Shown here piece after piece: positions 18,163 to 27,175 of a DNA stretch of 64,000 bases. The stretch lies in contig PCBO01000004.1 in the NCBI GenBank assembly GCA_002730975.1, forward strand, positions 25,400 through 89,399, read 5' to 3'. The translations under genes were made by a program, and so were the position numbers. Positions within the stretch are counted from its first letter, which is position 1. Every line of letters begins with the position of its first letter. The stretch is from Opitutia bacterium (lineage in GTDB: Bacteria > Verrucomicrobiota > Verrucomicrobiia > Opitutales > Seribacteraceae). The notes under the pieces are model-generated. The model worked only from the letters and a program-made list of their open reading frames with translations. It was not told the DNA's origin and made no database searches.

Positions 18163-18801
18163 ATGTATTCTACAACCTTCAGTGTCCTCCTTTTTATAAC
18201 TCCTGCTTTCTCCATTGGAGTGAACAGCGAACAAAGTTGCCTCTTTAACGGCAAGGACCTAGGCCAGTGGAAATCCACGGGCAAGGCAGAGTGGCGAGTG
18301 AAGGACGGCGTCATCGTGGGTGGTCAAGACGGCGACCCAAAGCGAAGTGGGATACTTGTAAGCAAAGGAAACTACAAGGACTTCGACCTGCGACTGGAGT
18401 ACAAGATAGAAGAGCACGGCAAATACAACAGCGGCATCTACTTCAGGAGATCCAAAACCAAAAGGCTCGGCCCCCCCTACCAGTTGAACCTCGGGCGCGG
18501 GGTCGCCGAAGAATATGTAGGCCTCTACCTCGACGACTGGCTGGATAAGGGGGACGAGAAGGACGAAATTCGCAAGCCCAGGAAATGGAACAAGGTGCGC
18601 CTGCTCGTTGTCGACAACCGCATAAGGGCTTGGTTGAACGATCACCCCATCGTCGACTACACCGACCCCAAGCCCCGGGCCGACTTGCAAGAAGCCGGCT
18701 CCATCGCCTTCCAGACCTATGGGGCGGAAGGCCACGCCGGCTGGGTAAAATTTCGTAACCTAAAGATCATCGACCTTTCTTCCTTAAAACAAAAACCATG
18801 A
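18163..18801 (+). CDS. DUF1080 (3-keto-disaccharide hydrolase-like) secreted protein
   Basis: 212 residues with an N-terminal signal peptide (FSVLLFITPAFSIG). The DUF1080 lectin-like jelly-roll is recognised from LFNGKDLGQWKSTGKAEW, KDFDLRLEYKIEEHGKYNSGIYFR, KPRKWNKVRLLVVDNRIRAWLN and the closing AGWVKFRNLKI. Members hydrolyse 3-keto-glycosides made by Gfo/Idh oxidoreductases or bind sugars. The stop overlaps the sulfatase ATG by four bases (ATGA), so the two are co-translated and probably act on the same exported glycan. The start has no obvious Shine-Dalgarno. Codon use is visibly more C-ending than in the genes to the left. Confidence 0.87.
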   Translation: MYSTTFSVLLFITPAFSIGVNSEQSCLFNGKDLGQWKSTGKAEWRVKDGVIVGGQDGDPKRSGILVSKGNYKDFDLRLEYKIEEHGKYNSGIYFRRSKTKRLGPPYQLNLGRGVAEEYVGLYLDDWLDKGDEKDEIRKPRKWNKVRLLVVDNRIRAWLNDHPIVDYTDPKPRADLQEAGSIAFQTYGAEGHAGWVKFRNLKIIDLSSLKQKP

Positions 18802-20705
18802 GGCTCTCAGCTATCTTCTCCCTGCTGCTCGCAAGCGCCGCGACCTGTCTCGCCGCAAAGAAAAAGCCCAATGTCGTATATATCATGTCCGACGAACTCG
18901 CCTACTACGAGCTCTCCCACATGGGTAACCCCTATATCAAAACGCCCAATATCGATAAATTCGCCAAGGAAGGCATACGCTTCACTCAGGCTCTCGCCGG
19001 CTCCCCCGTGTGCGGCCCGCTGCGATGCAACCTGATGACAGGTAAGCACGCAGGCCACGCCTCCATACGGGCCAACGACGGCGGCACCCCACTGCGGGCG
19101 GGAGAACCCACCATAGCCTCCGTCCTCAAGGCGCAAGGCTACGCCACCGGCGGCTTCGGTAAGTGGGGTTGTGGCGGACGCGACTCTACCGGGGTGCCCG
19201 AGAAGCACGGCTTCGACGTGTTCTTCGGCTACTACGACCAAGTTCACGCCCATTCCTTCTACCCACCCTACCTTATACGCAACAGCAAGGAGGTCCCATT
19301 GAAGGGAAACGTGGGCGGACGCTCCGGCGAAACCCACGCCCAGTACCCCATCATGGAGGAAGCCCTCAAGTTCATCCGTGAGAACAAGGGCAAGCCCTTC
19401 TTTTGCTACCTCCCCGTCACCCCCCCGCACGGCATGTACGACATCCCCGAGGACGACCCCGCCTGGCGACGCTACAAGGGAGAAAAATGGATCGAGGACG
19501 AAAAGATTTCGCAAGACGTAAAGAACTACGCCGCCATGGTCACCATGGTGGACGACAACCTCGGCCAAGTGCTCGCCCTACTCCGCGAACTCAAGCTGGA
19601 GGACGACACCATCGTGTTCTTCACCGGCGACAACGGCGGGCAGGACCGCTTCCGCAGCAAAGCCCACCCCCGCGGCTTCTTCGGGCCCAACGTCAACCCG
19701 CGCACGAAGGTGGAGTTCCGGGGTGGCAAGGGAAACCTCTACGAAGGCGGACTACGTATCCCATACCTTGTTCGCTGGCCGGGTAAAATTAAGGCGGGCC
19801 AAGTGAGCGACCTCATATTCTACCAACCCGACGTGCTACCCACCCTCGCCGAGCTCTGTAATGGGAAAGCCCCCGAAGACGTCGACGGCATATCCATACT
19901 TCCCACCCTGCTCGGTGAAAAAGCCGTCGGGCACAAGCAGGAGAAGCGCAACATGCTCTACTGGGAATTCGGCAACCAGATCGCCGTACGCAAGAGCCAC
20001 TGGAAAGCCATCCAGCCAGGAAAGGACCGACCTTGGGAACTGTACGACCTCGACCAGGACGTCAGCGAAACCACCAGTGTAGCTGACGAGCATTCGAAAA
20101 TCCTAGCCGAAATGAAAGCCTTCGCCGTGTCCTCCCACGAGCCCGTCCAACCCGGCACATTCACCACCCGCGAGCGCCACGAGCGAGACCGCCAGGCGAA
20201 GTGGGGATCCACCCGCAGTGGTTCTAGTAACTCCGGCCAGAAAATGAATCGCCTCAAGGACAAGAACCTCATACCGCTCGAGGAAACCAAGCTGGTGCGC
20301 TTCAGCAGCGAGAACTTCGGCAACGACCGCCGAGCAGCTTACGCCATCGACGGAAACCCTCGTACCGTCTGGCACTCCCAGTTCGCCCCCAAGCTCCAGA
20401 TGCACCCTCACGAGCTCGTCATCGACCTCGGGTCCAAGCGCAAAATTAGAGGGTTCCACTACCTCGCCCGCCAGGACGGCGGATGGAACGGGACCTTCGG
20501 CAAAACCCAGTTCTTTCTCTCCGATTCACCCAAAGAATTCGGCGACCCCGTCCTCGAGACCACCTTCGCCAAGGTAAGGAAGCCCCAGTCCGCCAAACTC
20601 AAAAAAACTGTCGAGGGACGCTACCTCCTCGTCCGTGTGCTCGACGAGATCAACGGCAACCCCTGGGCCTCCGCCGCCGACATCGGCACGATACAGGCGA
20701 AGTGA
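18798..20705 (+). CDS. Exported sulfatase with C-terminal discoidin (F5/8 type C) domain
   Basis: 635 residues: signal peptide (1-19), sulfatase domain (about 23-450) and a C-terminal F5/8 type C-like carbohydrate-binding domain (about 500-635: AAYAIDGNPRTVWHSQF, HELVIDLGSKRKIRGFHYL). The maturation motif is VCGPLRCNLMTGKH, so Cys72 can become formylglycine within C-x-P-x-R, but the usual Ser/Thr at the fourth position is Leu. The metal-site motif reads IMSDELAYYELSHMGN, the variant form of one sulfatase subgroup, with Glu in place of the second Asp. FTGDNGGQDR supplies the C-terminal metal ligands. It should remove sulfate esters from a polysaccharide held by the binding domain. It is coupled to the upstream DUF1080 gene. 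Confidence 0.92.
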   Translation: MRLSAIFSLLLASAATCLAAKKKPNVVYIMSDELAYYELSHMGNPYIKTPNIDKFAKEGIRFTQALAGSPVCGPLRCNLMTGKHAGHASIRANDGGTPLRAGEPTIASVLKAQGYATGGFGKWGCGGRDSTGVPEKHGFDVFFGYYDQVHAHSFYPPYLIRNSKEVPLKGNVGGRSGETHAQYPIMEEALKFIRENKGKPFFCYLPVTPPHGMYDIPEDDPAWRRYKGEKWIEDEKISQDVKNYAAMVTMVDDNLGQVLALLRELKLEDDTIVFFTGDNGGQDRFRSKAHPRGFFGPNVNPRTKVEFRGGKGNLYEGGLRIPYLVRWPGKIKAGQVSDLIFYQPDVLPTLAELCNGKAPEDVDGISILPTLLGEKAVGHKQEKRNMLYWEFGNQIAVRKSHWKAIQPGKDRPWELYDLDQDVSETTSVADEHSKILAEMKAFAVSSHEPVQPGTFTTRERHERDRQAKWGSTRSGSSNSGQKMNRLKDKNLIPLEETKLVRFSSENFGNDRRAAYAIDGNPRTVWHSQFAPKLQMHPHELVIDLGSKRKIRGFHYLARQDGGWNGTFGKTQFFLSDSPKEFGDPVLETTFAKVRKPQSAKLKKTVEGRYLLVRVLDEINGNPWASAADIGTIQAK

Positions 20706-20782
20706 CAAGTCGCGCCCTTTCCGCAAGGACGGCGCCAACGCAATCCAGAAGGCCACCATCACGGTGGAGGGTTGAGGGGAAA

Positions 20783-22252
20783 TCACTTCGTATTTTTCGT
20801 CGGGCTCTTGCGCCCGGGCGTTTTCCATTTGGGATCGGGCTCGTGTGACTGGTCCAATAAGTTGGCGGCATGCTTGACCAAATCGGGACGGCTCTTGGCA
20901 TGGTCCTTTTTCTCCTCGTAGTCGAATGAGAGGTCGTAAAGCCGGATCGGCCCGGTGAACATCGGTTGGCGAATTGCTTTCCATTTGCCGAAGCGCACCG
21001 CTTGAGCCGAGCCACGCTCGAGGAACTCCCAGTAGAGGTGACTCTTGCGGGTCCACTGCCTTTCGGGCGGATTGCCCCGCAAGGTGGGAAAAAAACTATC
21101 GCTATCGACGTCATCGGGCACCTTGGTCTTGGCCAACTCGGCAAAGGTCGCCATGCAATCGCCGAAATACCATTGATGGTCGTCAGCGCTTCCCGCCTTA
21201 ACGGAACCCGGCCACCACGCGATGGTGGGCACCCTGATGCCGCCCTCGGTGAGGTCGCGCTTGATGCCCACGTAGCGTCCATTGGAATCGAAGAAGTCCG
21301 CCTTGTGCCCGCCTTCCTGGTGAGGACCGTTGTCGGAGGTGAAGATGATTAGGGTGTCCTTGGCCACACCCAGCTCGGTCACCAAGTCGAGAACCTTGCC
21401 GACGTCGCGGTCGAGGTTCTTGATCATGGTGGCGAACCCTTTCTCGGGCTCGGGCCAGTCCTTCTTGGCGAACTCGCCAAAGTCGGGCACTTCCATGCCT
21501 TTGTTGCCGGCCTCGTTGTTGGCATGGGGCACGTTCATGGCGAAATAGAGAAAAAAGGGCTGCTTGTGTTTTTCCCGTATGAAGCGGAGAGCGTCCTCGG
21601 CGAAGAGGTCGGGTGCATAATCGACTTTCTTAACCGCCACCCCGCGACCCGCCTGCGGAAGCTTAGGATCCTGCCAGCTCTTCCATTTCGTGGCCACCTC
21701 GTTCCGCAGTTTCTGCACTTTTCCGTTGCGGATGAGGAATTCGGGATAGAAATTGTGGGCGTGCCACATGTTGACGTAGCCGAAGAAGTGGTCGAACCCG
21801 ACATCGTTGGGGTTGGTGAAATTGTCCGGTGTTCCCACCCCCCACTTGCCCACGCAGGCGGTGGCGTAGCCGGCCTTCTTCAGGACCGAGGCCAAAGTGG
21901 GCTGACCCGGCTGGATGACAATCGGGAGGGATGAGTTGCCACGCACCACAGTGCGTCCCATGTGCCTGCCCGTGAGCAAAACGCTGCGGGACGGAGCGCA
22001 GACCGTGCAACCCGCGTAGAACTGGGTGAACTTCATGCCTTCCGCAGCCATCTTGTCGAGACGAGGCGTCTTTAGTGTCTTCTGGCCAAAGCATCCGAGG
22101 TCGCCGAAGCCGAGGTCGTCGGCGAGAATCAAGATGACGTTCGGTGGTCGCTCCTTGGCTTCCGCAAACCCGGCAAAGAAAAAGAGGCTCAGGGCAAGGC
22201 GAACGTTCACCGAGGTTGAGAAAAAAAGGTTGGATTTCTTCATAGTCACCAT
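20783..22252 (-). CDS. Exported arylsulfatase-type sulfatase
   Basis: 489 residues, convergent with the preceding sulfatase. A signal peptide (LALSLFFFAGFAEA) is followed by NVILILADDLGFGDLGCFG (metal-binding Asp45/Asp46) and the canonical maturation motif TVCAPSRSVLLTGRH with Cys85. TSDNGPHQEGGH completes the metal site. ATG 22252 or 22243 are both possible starts. It hydrolyses sulfate esters, probably in the periplasm or on the surface, after formylglycine maturation. No maturase gene is visible in this window. It shares the glycan-degrading neighbourhood with the DUF1080-sulfatase pair but is transcribed separately. Substrate specificity cannot be assigned. Confidence 0.92.
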   Translation of the reverse strand: MVTMKKSNLFFSTSVNVRLALSLFFFAGFAEAKERPPNVILILADDLGFGDLGCFGQKTLKTPRLDKMAAEGMKFTQFYAGCTVCAPSRSVLLTGRHMGRTVVRGNSSLPIVIQPGQPTLASVLKKAGYATACVGKWGVGTPDNFTNPNDVGFDHFFGYVNMWHAHNFYPEFLIRNGKVQKLRNEVATKWKSWQDPKLPQAGRGVAVKKVDYAPDLFAEDALRFIREKHKQPFFLYFAMNVPHANNEAGNKGMEVPDFGEFAKKDWPEPEKGFATMIKNLDRDVGKVLDLVTELGVAKDTLIIFTSDNGPHQEGGHKADFFDSNGRYVGIKRDLTEGGIRVPTIAWWPGSVKAGSADDHQWYFGDCMATFAELAKTKVPDDVDSDSFFPTLRGNPPERQWTRKSHLYWEFLERGSAQAVRFGKWKAIRQPMFTGPIRLYDLSFDYEEKKDHAKSRPDLVKHAANLLDQSHEPDPKWKTPGRKSPTKNTK

Positions 22253-22388
22253 CTTCTGAGCAATTGCCCTACAGGCTCAAGCCAAAGCGTGGCCCTTTGA
22301 CGAAAACCCTGCCACGGAAAAGAAGGATTTCCGATACAAGTAGGGATTGAATCCAAAGTGAAAGGGCGAATATATTTGATTTGCTTTC

Positions 22389-23281
22389 ATGCAACCGTTC
22401 ATCCTCCTTGCATTCACCATCGGAACCGCTGCCTTGCAAGCCAAGGTGAAAGTGTAAGCAGACTTCCACGGCGGGACCGTCTTTCACCCTCGAGGATGCG
22501 CCGAGTCTCGTCGAGGAAACGGTAGAGGCAAAGGTCAAAGCCGAAGCTTTCGAGTTTTGCAAGAGCGATAAGGGCCCTATCGTACCCGCTCTCCGCGGGG
22601 AAGCCCAAAGGCGATGGGAAGCAACCCGCCCTATGGACACAGACCCGCTAGCACGCATGGGAAGGAGGATCCAGCTGAGTCTGCCGAGCCCTCGTCGAAT
22701 GGCTGACATCGGACCCCGAGAAGGCTAAGGCATTACGCGACAATGCGCGAATCTACATCGTGCCCATCATGGAAGTCGATAATGTGAAACGCGGGGCGGC
22801 AGGTAAAAACCAAGTACCCCACGACCACAATCGCGACTGGAGCGACCAACCGCGCTACCCCGAGGTCGCAACCGCTCGGACTTGGTTAGGTCGACTCAAC
22901 AAGGAACGGACATTCAGTCTCTTCCTAGACCTCTGCAATCAGAGTCAAAGCGACCGTACACCCTTCTTCTTCGGTTCCCCCGATTCACATCTCAAACCCA
23001 CCTGCAAGGCAAACCAACAGCGCTTTCACGCACTTTGCCTGAAGACCTTGGGTAAACACTCCCTTGGTTTGTCCGTAAAAGTTCGTGCCACAGGTCCGGG
23101 CTACCATCCGCTTTGGAGGCGCATCAGTAAGAACCGGGTCGCCGAAAACACTGCCTGCATCTCAGTCAACTTGACTCTCGAGGCCACTTGAAACTCATCC
23201 AAATCCACCGAGAACGGCTACCGAACCTATGGTGTCGCCCTCGGTCAAGCGAATGCCAATTACCTAAAGCACGCTCGTTGA
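22389..23281 (+). pseudogene. Decayed M14 zinc-carboxypeptidase-like gene
   Basis: The reading starts with a signal-peptide-like MQPFILLAFTIGTAALQA at ATG 22389 and meets TAA after 22 codons. After at least one frameshift the rest is readable in one frame to a TGA at 23279-23281. That frame holds family landmarks: HAWEGGSS (zinc ligands HxxE), ALVEWLTSDPEKAKALRDNA, IYIVPIMEVDNV, VPHDHNRDWSDQPRYPEV, PFFFGSP and STENGYRTYGVALGQA. Three further in-frame stops are single transitions from expected codons: TAG before HAWE (22649-22651, Gln expected) and TGA at 22676-22678 and 23189-23191 (Trp expected). The third zinc-ligand motif, usually DLHN, reads DLCNQ. The track pieces 22760-23191 (plus) and 22269-22709 (minus) are a fragment and a shadow. 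Confidence 0.82.
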
Positions 23282-23440
23282 AGCAATTCTCGACATTGGG
23301 CGGGTAAGCTTAACCTTTCGAAACGTTGACCCACAGGCTGAAGCTAGAACTTATAACCCGAAGAAGAACAGCATCAAATGGCAGCCCTTGATCGTATTAC
23401 CTTGAACATATACAAAGATTACTAAATCATAGTAATACGG

Positions 23441-24526
23441 ATGGAAAAAGAAATAAAACTTTTAAGCCAGACGAGCCACAAGGAGGCGACCTCCAAGTGG
23501 AAGAGGATTGTCGCCGAGCACCAGAAGCCAAGCGCTGTTCGTGCCAGTTGGCAGGTTTTCAATTCCATCGGTCCCTATTTCGCACTATGGGGGTTATGGA
23601 TTTACATGTCCCTTGGTCTTTCGCTTTCATCGTGGTGGGCTATACCACCGGCTCTCCTTTCCGGAATGTTTCTGGTTCGGGTCTTCATTATTTTTCACGA
23701 CTGCGGTCACGGCTCTTTTTATAAATCCAAAAAGGTTAACAACTATCTAGGCTTCATTTCAGGATTCTTGACCTTCACCCCTTACTACCACTGGAGATGG
23801 GAACATTCCGTTCATCATGCCACGTCCGGAGATTTGGACCGTAGGGGAATGGGAGACATCTGGACGCTGACAGTGAAGGAATACCTAGAGTCTTCTCGAT
23901 GGAGGAAAATTTCCTATCGGTTAGTGCGCAATCCAATTGTGCTGTTTTTAATTGCTCCTATTTTCCTTTTTCTGGTACTTGAAAGATTTCCTTCCAAAAA
24001 CTCCAAACCGAGGGAAAAAAGGTCCGTATGGTTTATGAACTTTGCCTTGCTCTCAGTGGCTGCCGGCCTAGTAAGCATTATCGGATTTCTGCCATGGTTT
24101 GTGTTTCAACTTTCTGCCATGTTAATGGCCAGCTCGTGCGGTGTATGGATGTTCTACGTTCAACACCAGTATGAAGATGCCTATTGGGTGGAGGGCGAGG
24201 AATGGGACTATACCACAGCTGCCATTCAAGGTAGTTCCTTCTATAAACTGCCAAGGGTGCTGCAATGGTTTTCGGGTAATATCGGGTTTCACCACATCCA
24301 CCATCTCAGTCCTAAGATTCCTAACTACAACTTAGAGAGGTGCCACTGGTCCGACCCTATGTTTCAAGAGGTGAAGGCCATGACTCTATGGAGTAGTCTA
24401 AAGTCAATCAATTCTCGTCTCTGGGACGAAGACTCGAAGAAAATGATCGGTTTTGGACAACTAAAAAGACAACTCCGAGAAGAAAAAGCCGATTTGGAGG
24501 CAACGGCTTCACGGGAAGCCGCCTGA
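23441..24526 (+). CDS. Membrane fatty-acid desaturase
   Basis: 361 residues with four to six hydrophobic helices. All three histidine boxes of acyl desaturases are intact: HDCGH at 86-90, HSVHH at 122-126 and HHIHH near 284-288, the last followed by LSPKIPNYNLERCH. This box set is typical of DesA/delta-12-like (omega-6) or delta-9 lipid desaturases, di-iron enzymes that put a double bond into membrane acyl chains. It stands alone, 159 bases after the M14 pseudogene and 89 bases before the dehydrogenase gene. Regiospecificity cannot be told from sequence. A cold-responsive role is common in the family but not shown here. Confidence 0.9.
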   Translation: MEKEIKLLSQTSHKEATSKWKRIVAEHQKPSAVRASWQVFNSIGPYFALWGLWIYMSLGLSLSSWWAIPPALLSGMFLVRVFIIFHDCGHGSFYKSKKVNNYLGFISGFLTFTPYYHWRWEHSVHHATSGDLDRRGMGDIWTLTVKEYLESSRWRKISYRLVRNPIVLFLIAPIFLFLVLERFPSKNSKPREKRSVWFMNFALLSVAAGLVSIIGFLPWFVFQLSAMLMASSCGVWMFYVQHQYEDAYWVEGEEWDYTTAAIQGSSFYKLPRVLQWFSGNIGFHHIHHLSPKIPNYNLERCHWSDPMFQEVKAMTLWSSLKSINSRLWDEDSKKMIGFGQLKRQLREEKADLEATASREAA

Positions 24527-24615
24527 CATTTCACTACACAACCTCCGGAAGACCTAGATAGCCCGCTCTTCGGAATTCTTGCCGAAGTGGCGGAAACATT
24601 CCATTATTTCTAGCG

Positions 24616-25614
24616 ATGAGTAAACCTTTCAAGGTGGTGGTAACCGATTTCGTGGAGGAACCCGCGAATTTCGAACGCGAGATTTTGGATGATATAGCCG
24701 AGGTAAAGACACTTCAAGCGATAGGCGAGGAAAACTTGGCGGGCAAGGTAGAGGACGCCGACGCAATCATGCTCTACCACTATGTAACCATAACTCGCCA
24801 GACGATCGAACGCCTGACCAACTGTCGCCTGATCGTACGCTGCGGGGTAGGTTACGACAACATCGACCACGTCTTCGCCCGGGAACGAGGCATCGACGTT
24901 GCCAACGTCCCGGACTACGGGAGCGAAGAGGTGGCAGACTCCGCCTTGGGGATGGCCTTGGCCTTGGCCAGAGGGTTTCACTTTTTGAATAATCGTCTGC
25001 GAGATGATTCTAGTGCACCTTGGTCTTACGAAATAGCCAAGCCTCTTCGGCGTTTGCGCGGAGAAACCTTCGGCATCGTAGGCGTTGGCCGCATCGGCAC
25101 GGCCACGGCTTTGCGAGCTAAGGCATTGGGAATGAAGGTGGCCTATTACGACCCCTATGCTCCCGATGGTCGCGACAAGGCTCTCGGCATTCGCCGGTTG
25201 GAGGATCTGGACGACCTCTTGCGACAAGCTCGTGTCCTAAGTCTGCATTGCCCGGGAACCGATGAAACGAAAAACCTGATCGATGCCAGAGCCCTGTCCC
25301 TGATGCCGAAAGGTTCGTTTCTCGTAAACACCGCCCGTGGAACCGTAACGAACGGAGAAGCGATAGCCAAAGCACTCCAAAGCGGGAAACTGGCGGGTGC
25401 TGCCATCGACGTACTCCCGCAAGAACCACCGACCGAGGACTCGCCGCTCCTGCAGGCATGGCGCGACCCGAAGCACCCCGCCCACCATCGCTTGATCCTC
25501 AATCCGCACGCCGCATTCTATTCCGAAGAGGGTATCGACGACATGCGCAAAAAAGGAAGCGAAAACTGCCTTCGTGCGCTTAAGGGATTGCCGCCACGCA
25601 ATCTAGTGAACTAG
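24616..25614 (+). CDS. D-isomer 2-hydroxyacid dehydrogenase, CtBP-like
   Basis: 332 residues. The Rossmann nucleotide-binding motif is GIVGVGRIG (about 153-161), followed by YYDPY with an acidic residue for the ribose, so NAD+ is likely. Catalytic residues of the family are visible: Arg241 in NTARG, Glu270 in VLPQEPP and His298 in LNPHAAFYSEEG. The overall pattern (RCGVGYDNID, VPDYGSEEVADSALGMALALAR) is that of the C-terminal-binding-protein-like group in bacteria. It reduces or oxidises a 2-keto/2-hydroxy acid; the substrate is unassigned. The acetyltransferase gene follows after 18 bases with a good ribosome-binding site, so the two are probably co-transcribed. Confidence 0.9.
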   Translation: MSKPFKVVVTDFVEEPANFEREILDDIAEVKTLQAIGEENLAGKVEDADAIMLYHYVTITRQTIERLTNCRLIVRCGVGYDNIDHVFARERGIDVANVPDYGSEEVADSALGMALALARGFHFLNNRLRDDSSAPWSYEIAKPLRRLRGETFGIVGVGRIGTATALRAKALGMKVAYYDPYAPDGRDKALGIRRLEDLDDLLRQARVLSLHCPGTDETKNLIDARALSLMPKGSFLVNTARGTVTNGEAIAKALQSGKLAGAAIDVLPQEPPTEDSPLLQAWRDPKHPAHHRLILNPHAAFYSEEGIDDMRKKGSENCLRALKGLPPRNLVN

Positions 25615-25632
25615 AGGGGAAAGCATTTCCAC

Positions 25633-26136
25633 ATGAACCTATCCATCCGAAACGGCGTTGAAGCCGATCTTCCCGCAATACGCGATATCCTTAACCACTA
25701 TATCCTCGAATCGGCAGTAACCTTTGAGGTGGAGGAGGTTTCGATCGAGAACCGGAGGGAATGGTTCAAGCAATTTGATCCAGTAGGTCGACACCAATTG
25801 ATCGTAGCTGAAGTCGATGGGAAGGTAGCTGGATATGCAGCAAGTATCCGATTTCACGAAAGGCCGGCGTACGAGCCCTCGATCATGACAAGCGTTTACA
25901 TCAGTAAAACGCAATTGGGCAACGGCATTGGAGAAACTCTCTATCGCGTCTTGCTCTCGGGAGTGGAAAAGACGGGACTCGTGCATAGAGCTTACGGCCT
26001 CGTGGTAATACCAAATCCAGCATCAGTAAAACTGCACGAGAAATTAGGATTTCGAGAAACAGGCGTACTCCACGAAGCAGGCTACAAGCTTGGCAAATAT
26101 CACGACGTAAAGATTTACGAACGTCGTTTCGAGTAG
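25633..26136 (+). CDS. GNAT N-acetyltransferase, phosphinothricin/methionine-sulfoximine type
   Basis: 167 residues, typical of the PAT/MnaT group. Features are IRNGVEADLPAIRDILNHYI at the start, TFEVEEVSIENRREWF, the acetyl-CoA-binding region before QLGNGIGETLYRVLL, and the C-terminal NPASVKLHEKLGFRETGVL and GYKLGKYHDVKIYER. It transfers acetyl from acetyl-CoA to the amino group of a small amino-acid analogue. A strong ribosome-binding site (GAGGGGAAAG) precedes the ATG. It lies 18 bases after the CtBP-like dehydrogenase and is convergent with mdh, with only four bases between stops. A detoxification role is inferred from the family. Confidence 0.9.
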   Translation: MNLSIRNGVEADLPAIRDILNHYILESAVTFEVEEVSIENRREWFKQFDPVGRHQLIVAEVDGKVAGYAASIRFHERPAYEPSIMTSVYISKTQLGNGIGETLYRVLLSGVEKTGLVHRAYGLVVIPNPASVKLHEKLGFRETGVLHEAGYKLGKYHDVKIYERRFE

Positions 26137-26140
26137 CGGT

Positions 26141-27133
26141 TCAGGTAGGCAATAAATCAAGGACCATCGAGCGTTCCTCTGACAATTCGGCCACGGAAGC
26201 ATCTATCTTTTCGCGGGCAAAATCGTTGATCGGGACCCCTTGTGCAATTGACCATTTCGTCCCGTCGGAACGGACAGGAAAGGAAGTGATCAGACCTTCT
26301 TTGCTACCATAGGATCCGTCAGAAGCCACGCATACGCTATTCCAATCGCCCTCTGGCGTGGGCTTCACAAGAGAGCTCACCGTATCGAGGGCGGCGTTGG
26401 CAGCCGAGGCGGCAGAGGAAGAGCCTCGGGCTTGTATGATGGCGGCTCCGCGTTGCTGGACTGTGGGAATGAAAGTTTCGCGACACCAGTCCTCGTCGCC
26501 AATAACCTCTGAAGCAGCCCTTCCTCCGATTCGAGCGTTATGATAGTCGGGATACTGAGTGGCGGAATGATTGCCCCAAATGGTGACGTTGCTCACCTCG
26601 GAAACATGGGCGTCGGCCTTGGCGGCAAGTTGAGCTGCCGCCCGGTTCTCATCGAGTCTCGTCATGGCAAACCAACGATCCTTCGGAACGTCGGGAGCAT
26701 TGTTCATCGCGATAAGGCAGTTGGTATTGCAAGGATTACCAACCACAAGGACGCGGACGTCGGAAGCAGCCGATCGCTGAATGGCCTGTCCTTGCCCCGT
26801 AAAGATCTTTCCATTGATGCCAAGCAAGTCTCCGCGCTCCATGCCTGCCTTGCGCGGGACGCTACCGACAAGCAGGGCCCAGTTGGCGTTACCGAAACCT
26901 TGATCGAGATCGCAGGTGGGACGGACGTCGCGGAGAAGTGGGAAGGCGCAATCCTCAAGCTCCATGACAACCCCCTCCAACGCCTTCATCGCCGGCTCTA
27001 TCTCAAGCAAGTTGAGCGAGACCGGTTGATCGGGTCCGAAGAGTTCCCCGGACGCAATGCGAAAGAGAAGAGAATAGCCGATTTGACCGGCTGCGCCGGT
27101 AACGGCTAAACGTATGGGTTGTTGGGCGATCAT
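26141..27133 (-). CDS. mdh: Malate dehydrogenase
   Basis: 330 residues, normal for the cytosolic-type NAD malate dehydrogenases of bacteria. The nucleotide-binding [19 protein letters not shown] begins at residue 13. [10 protein letters not shown], the substrate-Arg segment [24 protein letters not shown] and the catalytic His in [11 protein letters not shown] are all present. It interconverts malate and oxaloacetate in the TCA cycle. The gene is convergent with the acetyltransferase and is followed on its 5' side by the DAHP synthase gene in the same direction, 42 bases away. Nothing unusual was seen. Confidence 0.96.
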   Translation of the reverse strand: MIAQQPIRLAVTGAAGQIGYSLLFRIASGELFGPDQPVSLNLLEIEPAMKALEGVVMELEDCAFPLLRDVRPTCDLDQGFGNANWALLVGSVPRKAGMERGDLLGINGKIFTGQGQAIQRSAASDVRVLVVGNPCNTNCLIAMNNAPDVPKDRWFAMTRLDENRAAAQLAAKADAHVSEVSNVTIWGNHSATQYPDYHNARIGGRAASEVIGDEDWCRETFIPTVQQRGAAIIQARGSSSAASAANAALDTVSSLVKPTPEGDWNSVCVASDGSYGSKEGLITSFPVRSDGTKWSIAQGVPINDFAREKIDASVAELSEERSMVLDLLPT

Positions 27134-27175
27134 TGAGATTAAGTTTTTATAATTGAAGAATTCTGAAGAGAGAAA

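Noticed and set aside
18807-19568. 253-residue minus-strand ORF inside the first sulfatase
   Set aside because: Product is Val/Gly/Glu-rich without domain; it results from high GC3 of the sulfatase frame.
20753-20768. CCACC-ATCA-GGTGG-like hairpin between convergent sulfatases as a terminator
   Set aside because: Stem of five bases and no T run on either strand.
22269-22709. 146-residue minus-strand ORF
   Set aside because: Overlaps the plus-strand M14 pseudogene, which has family motifs; the minus product has none.
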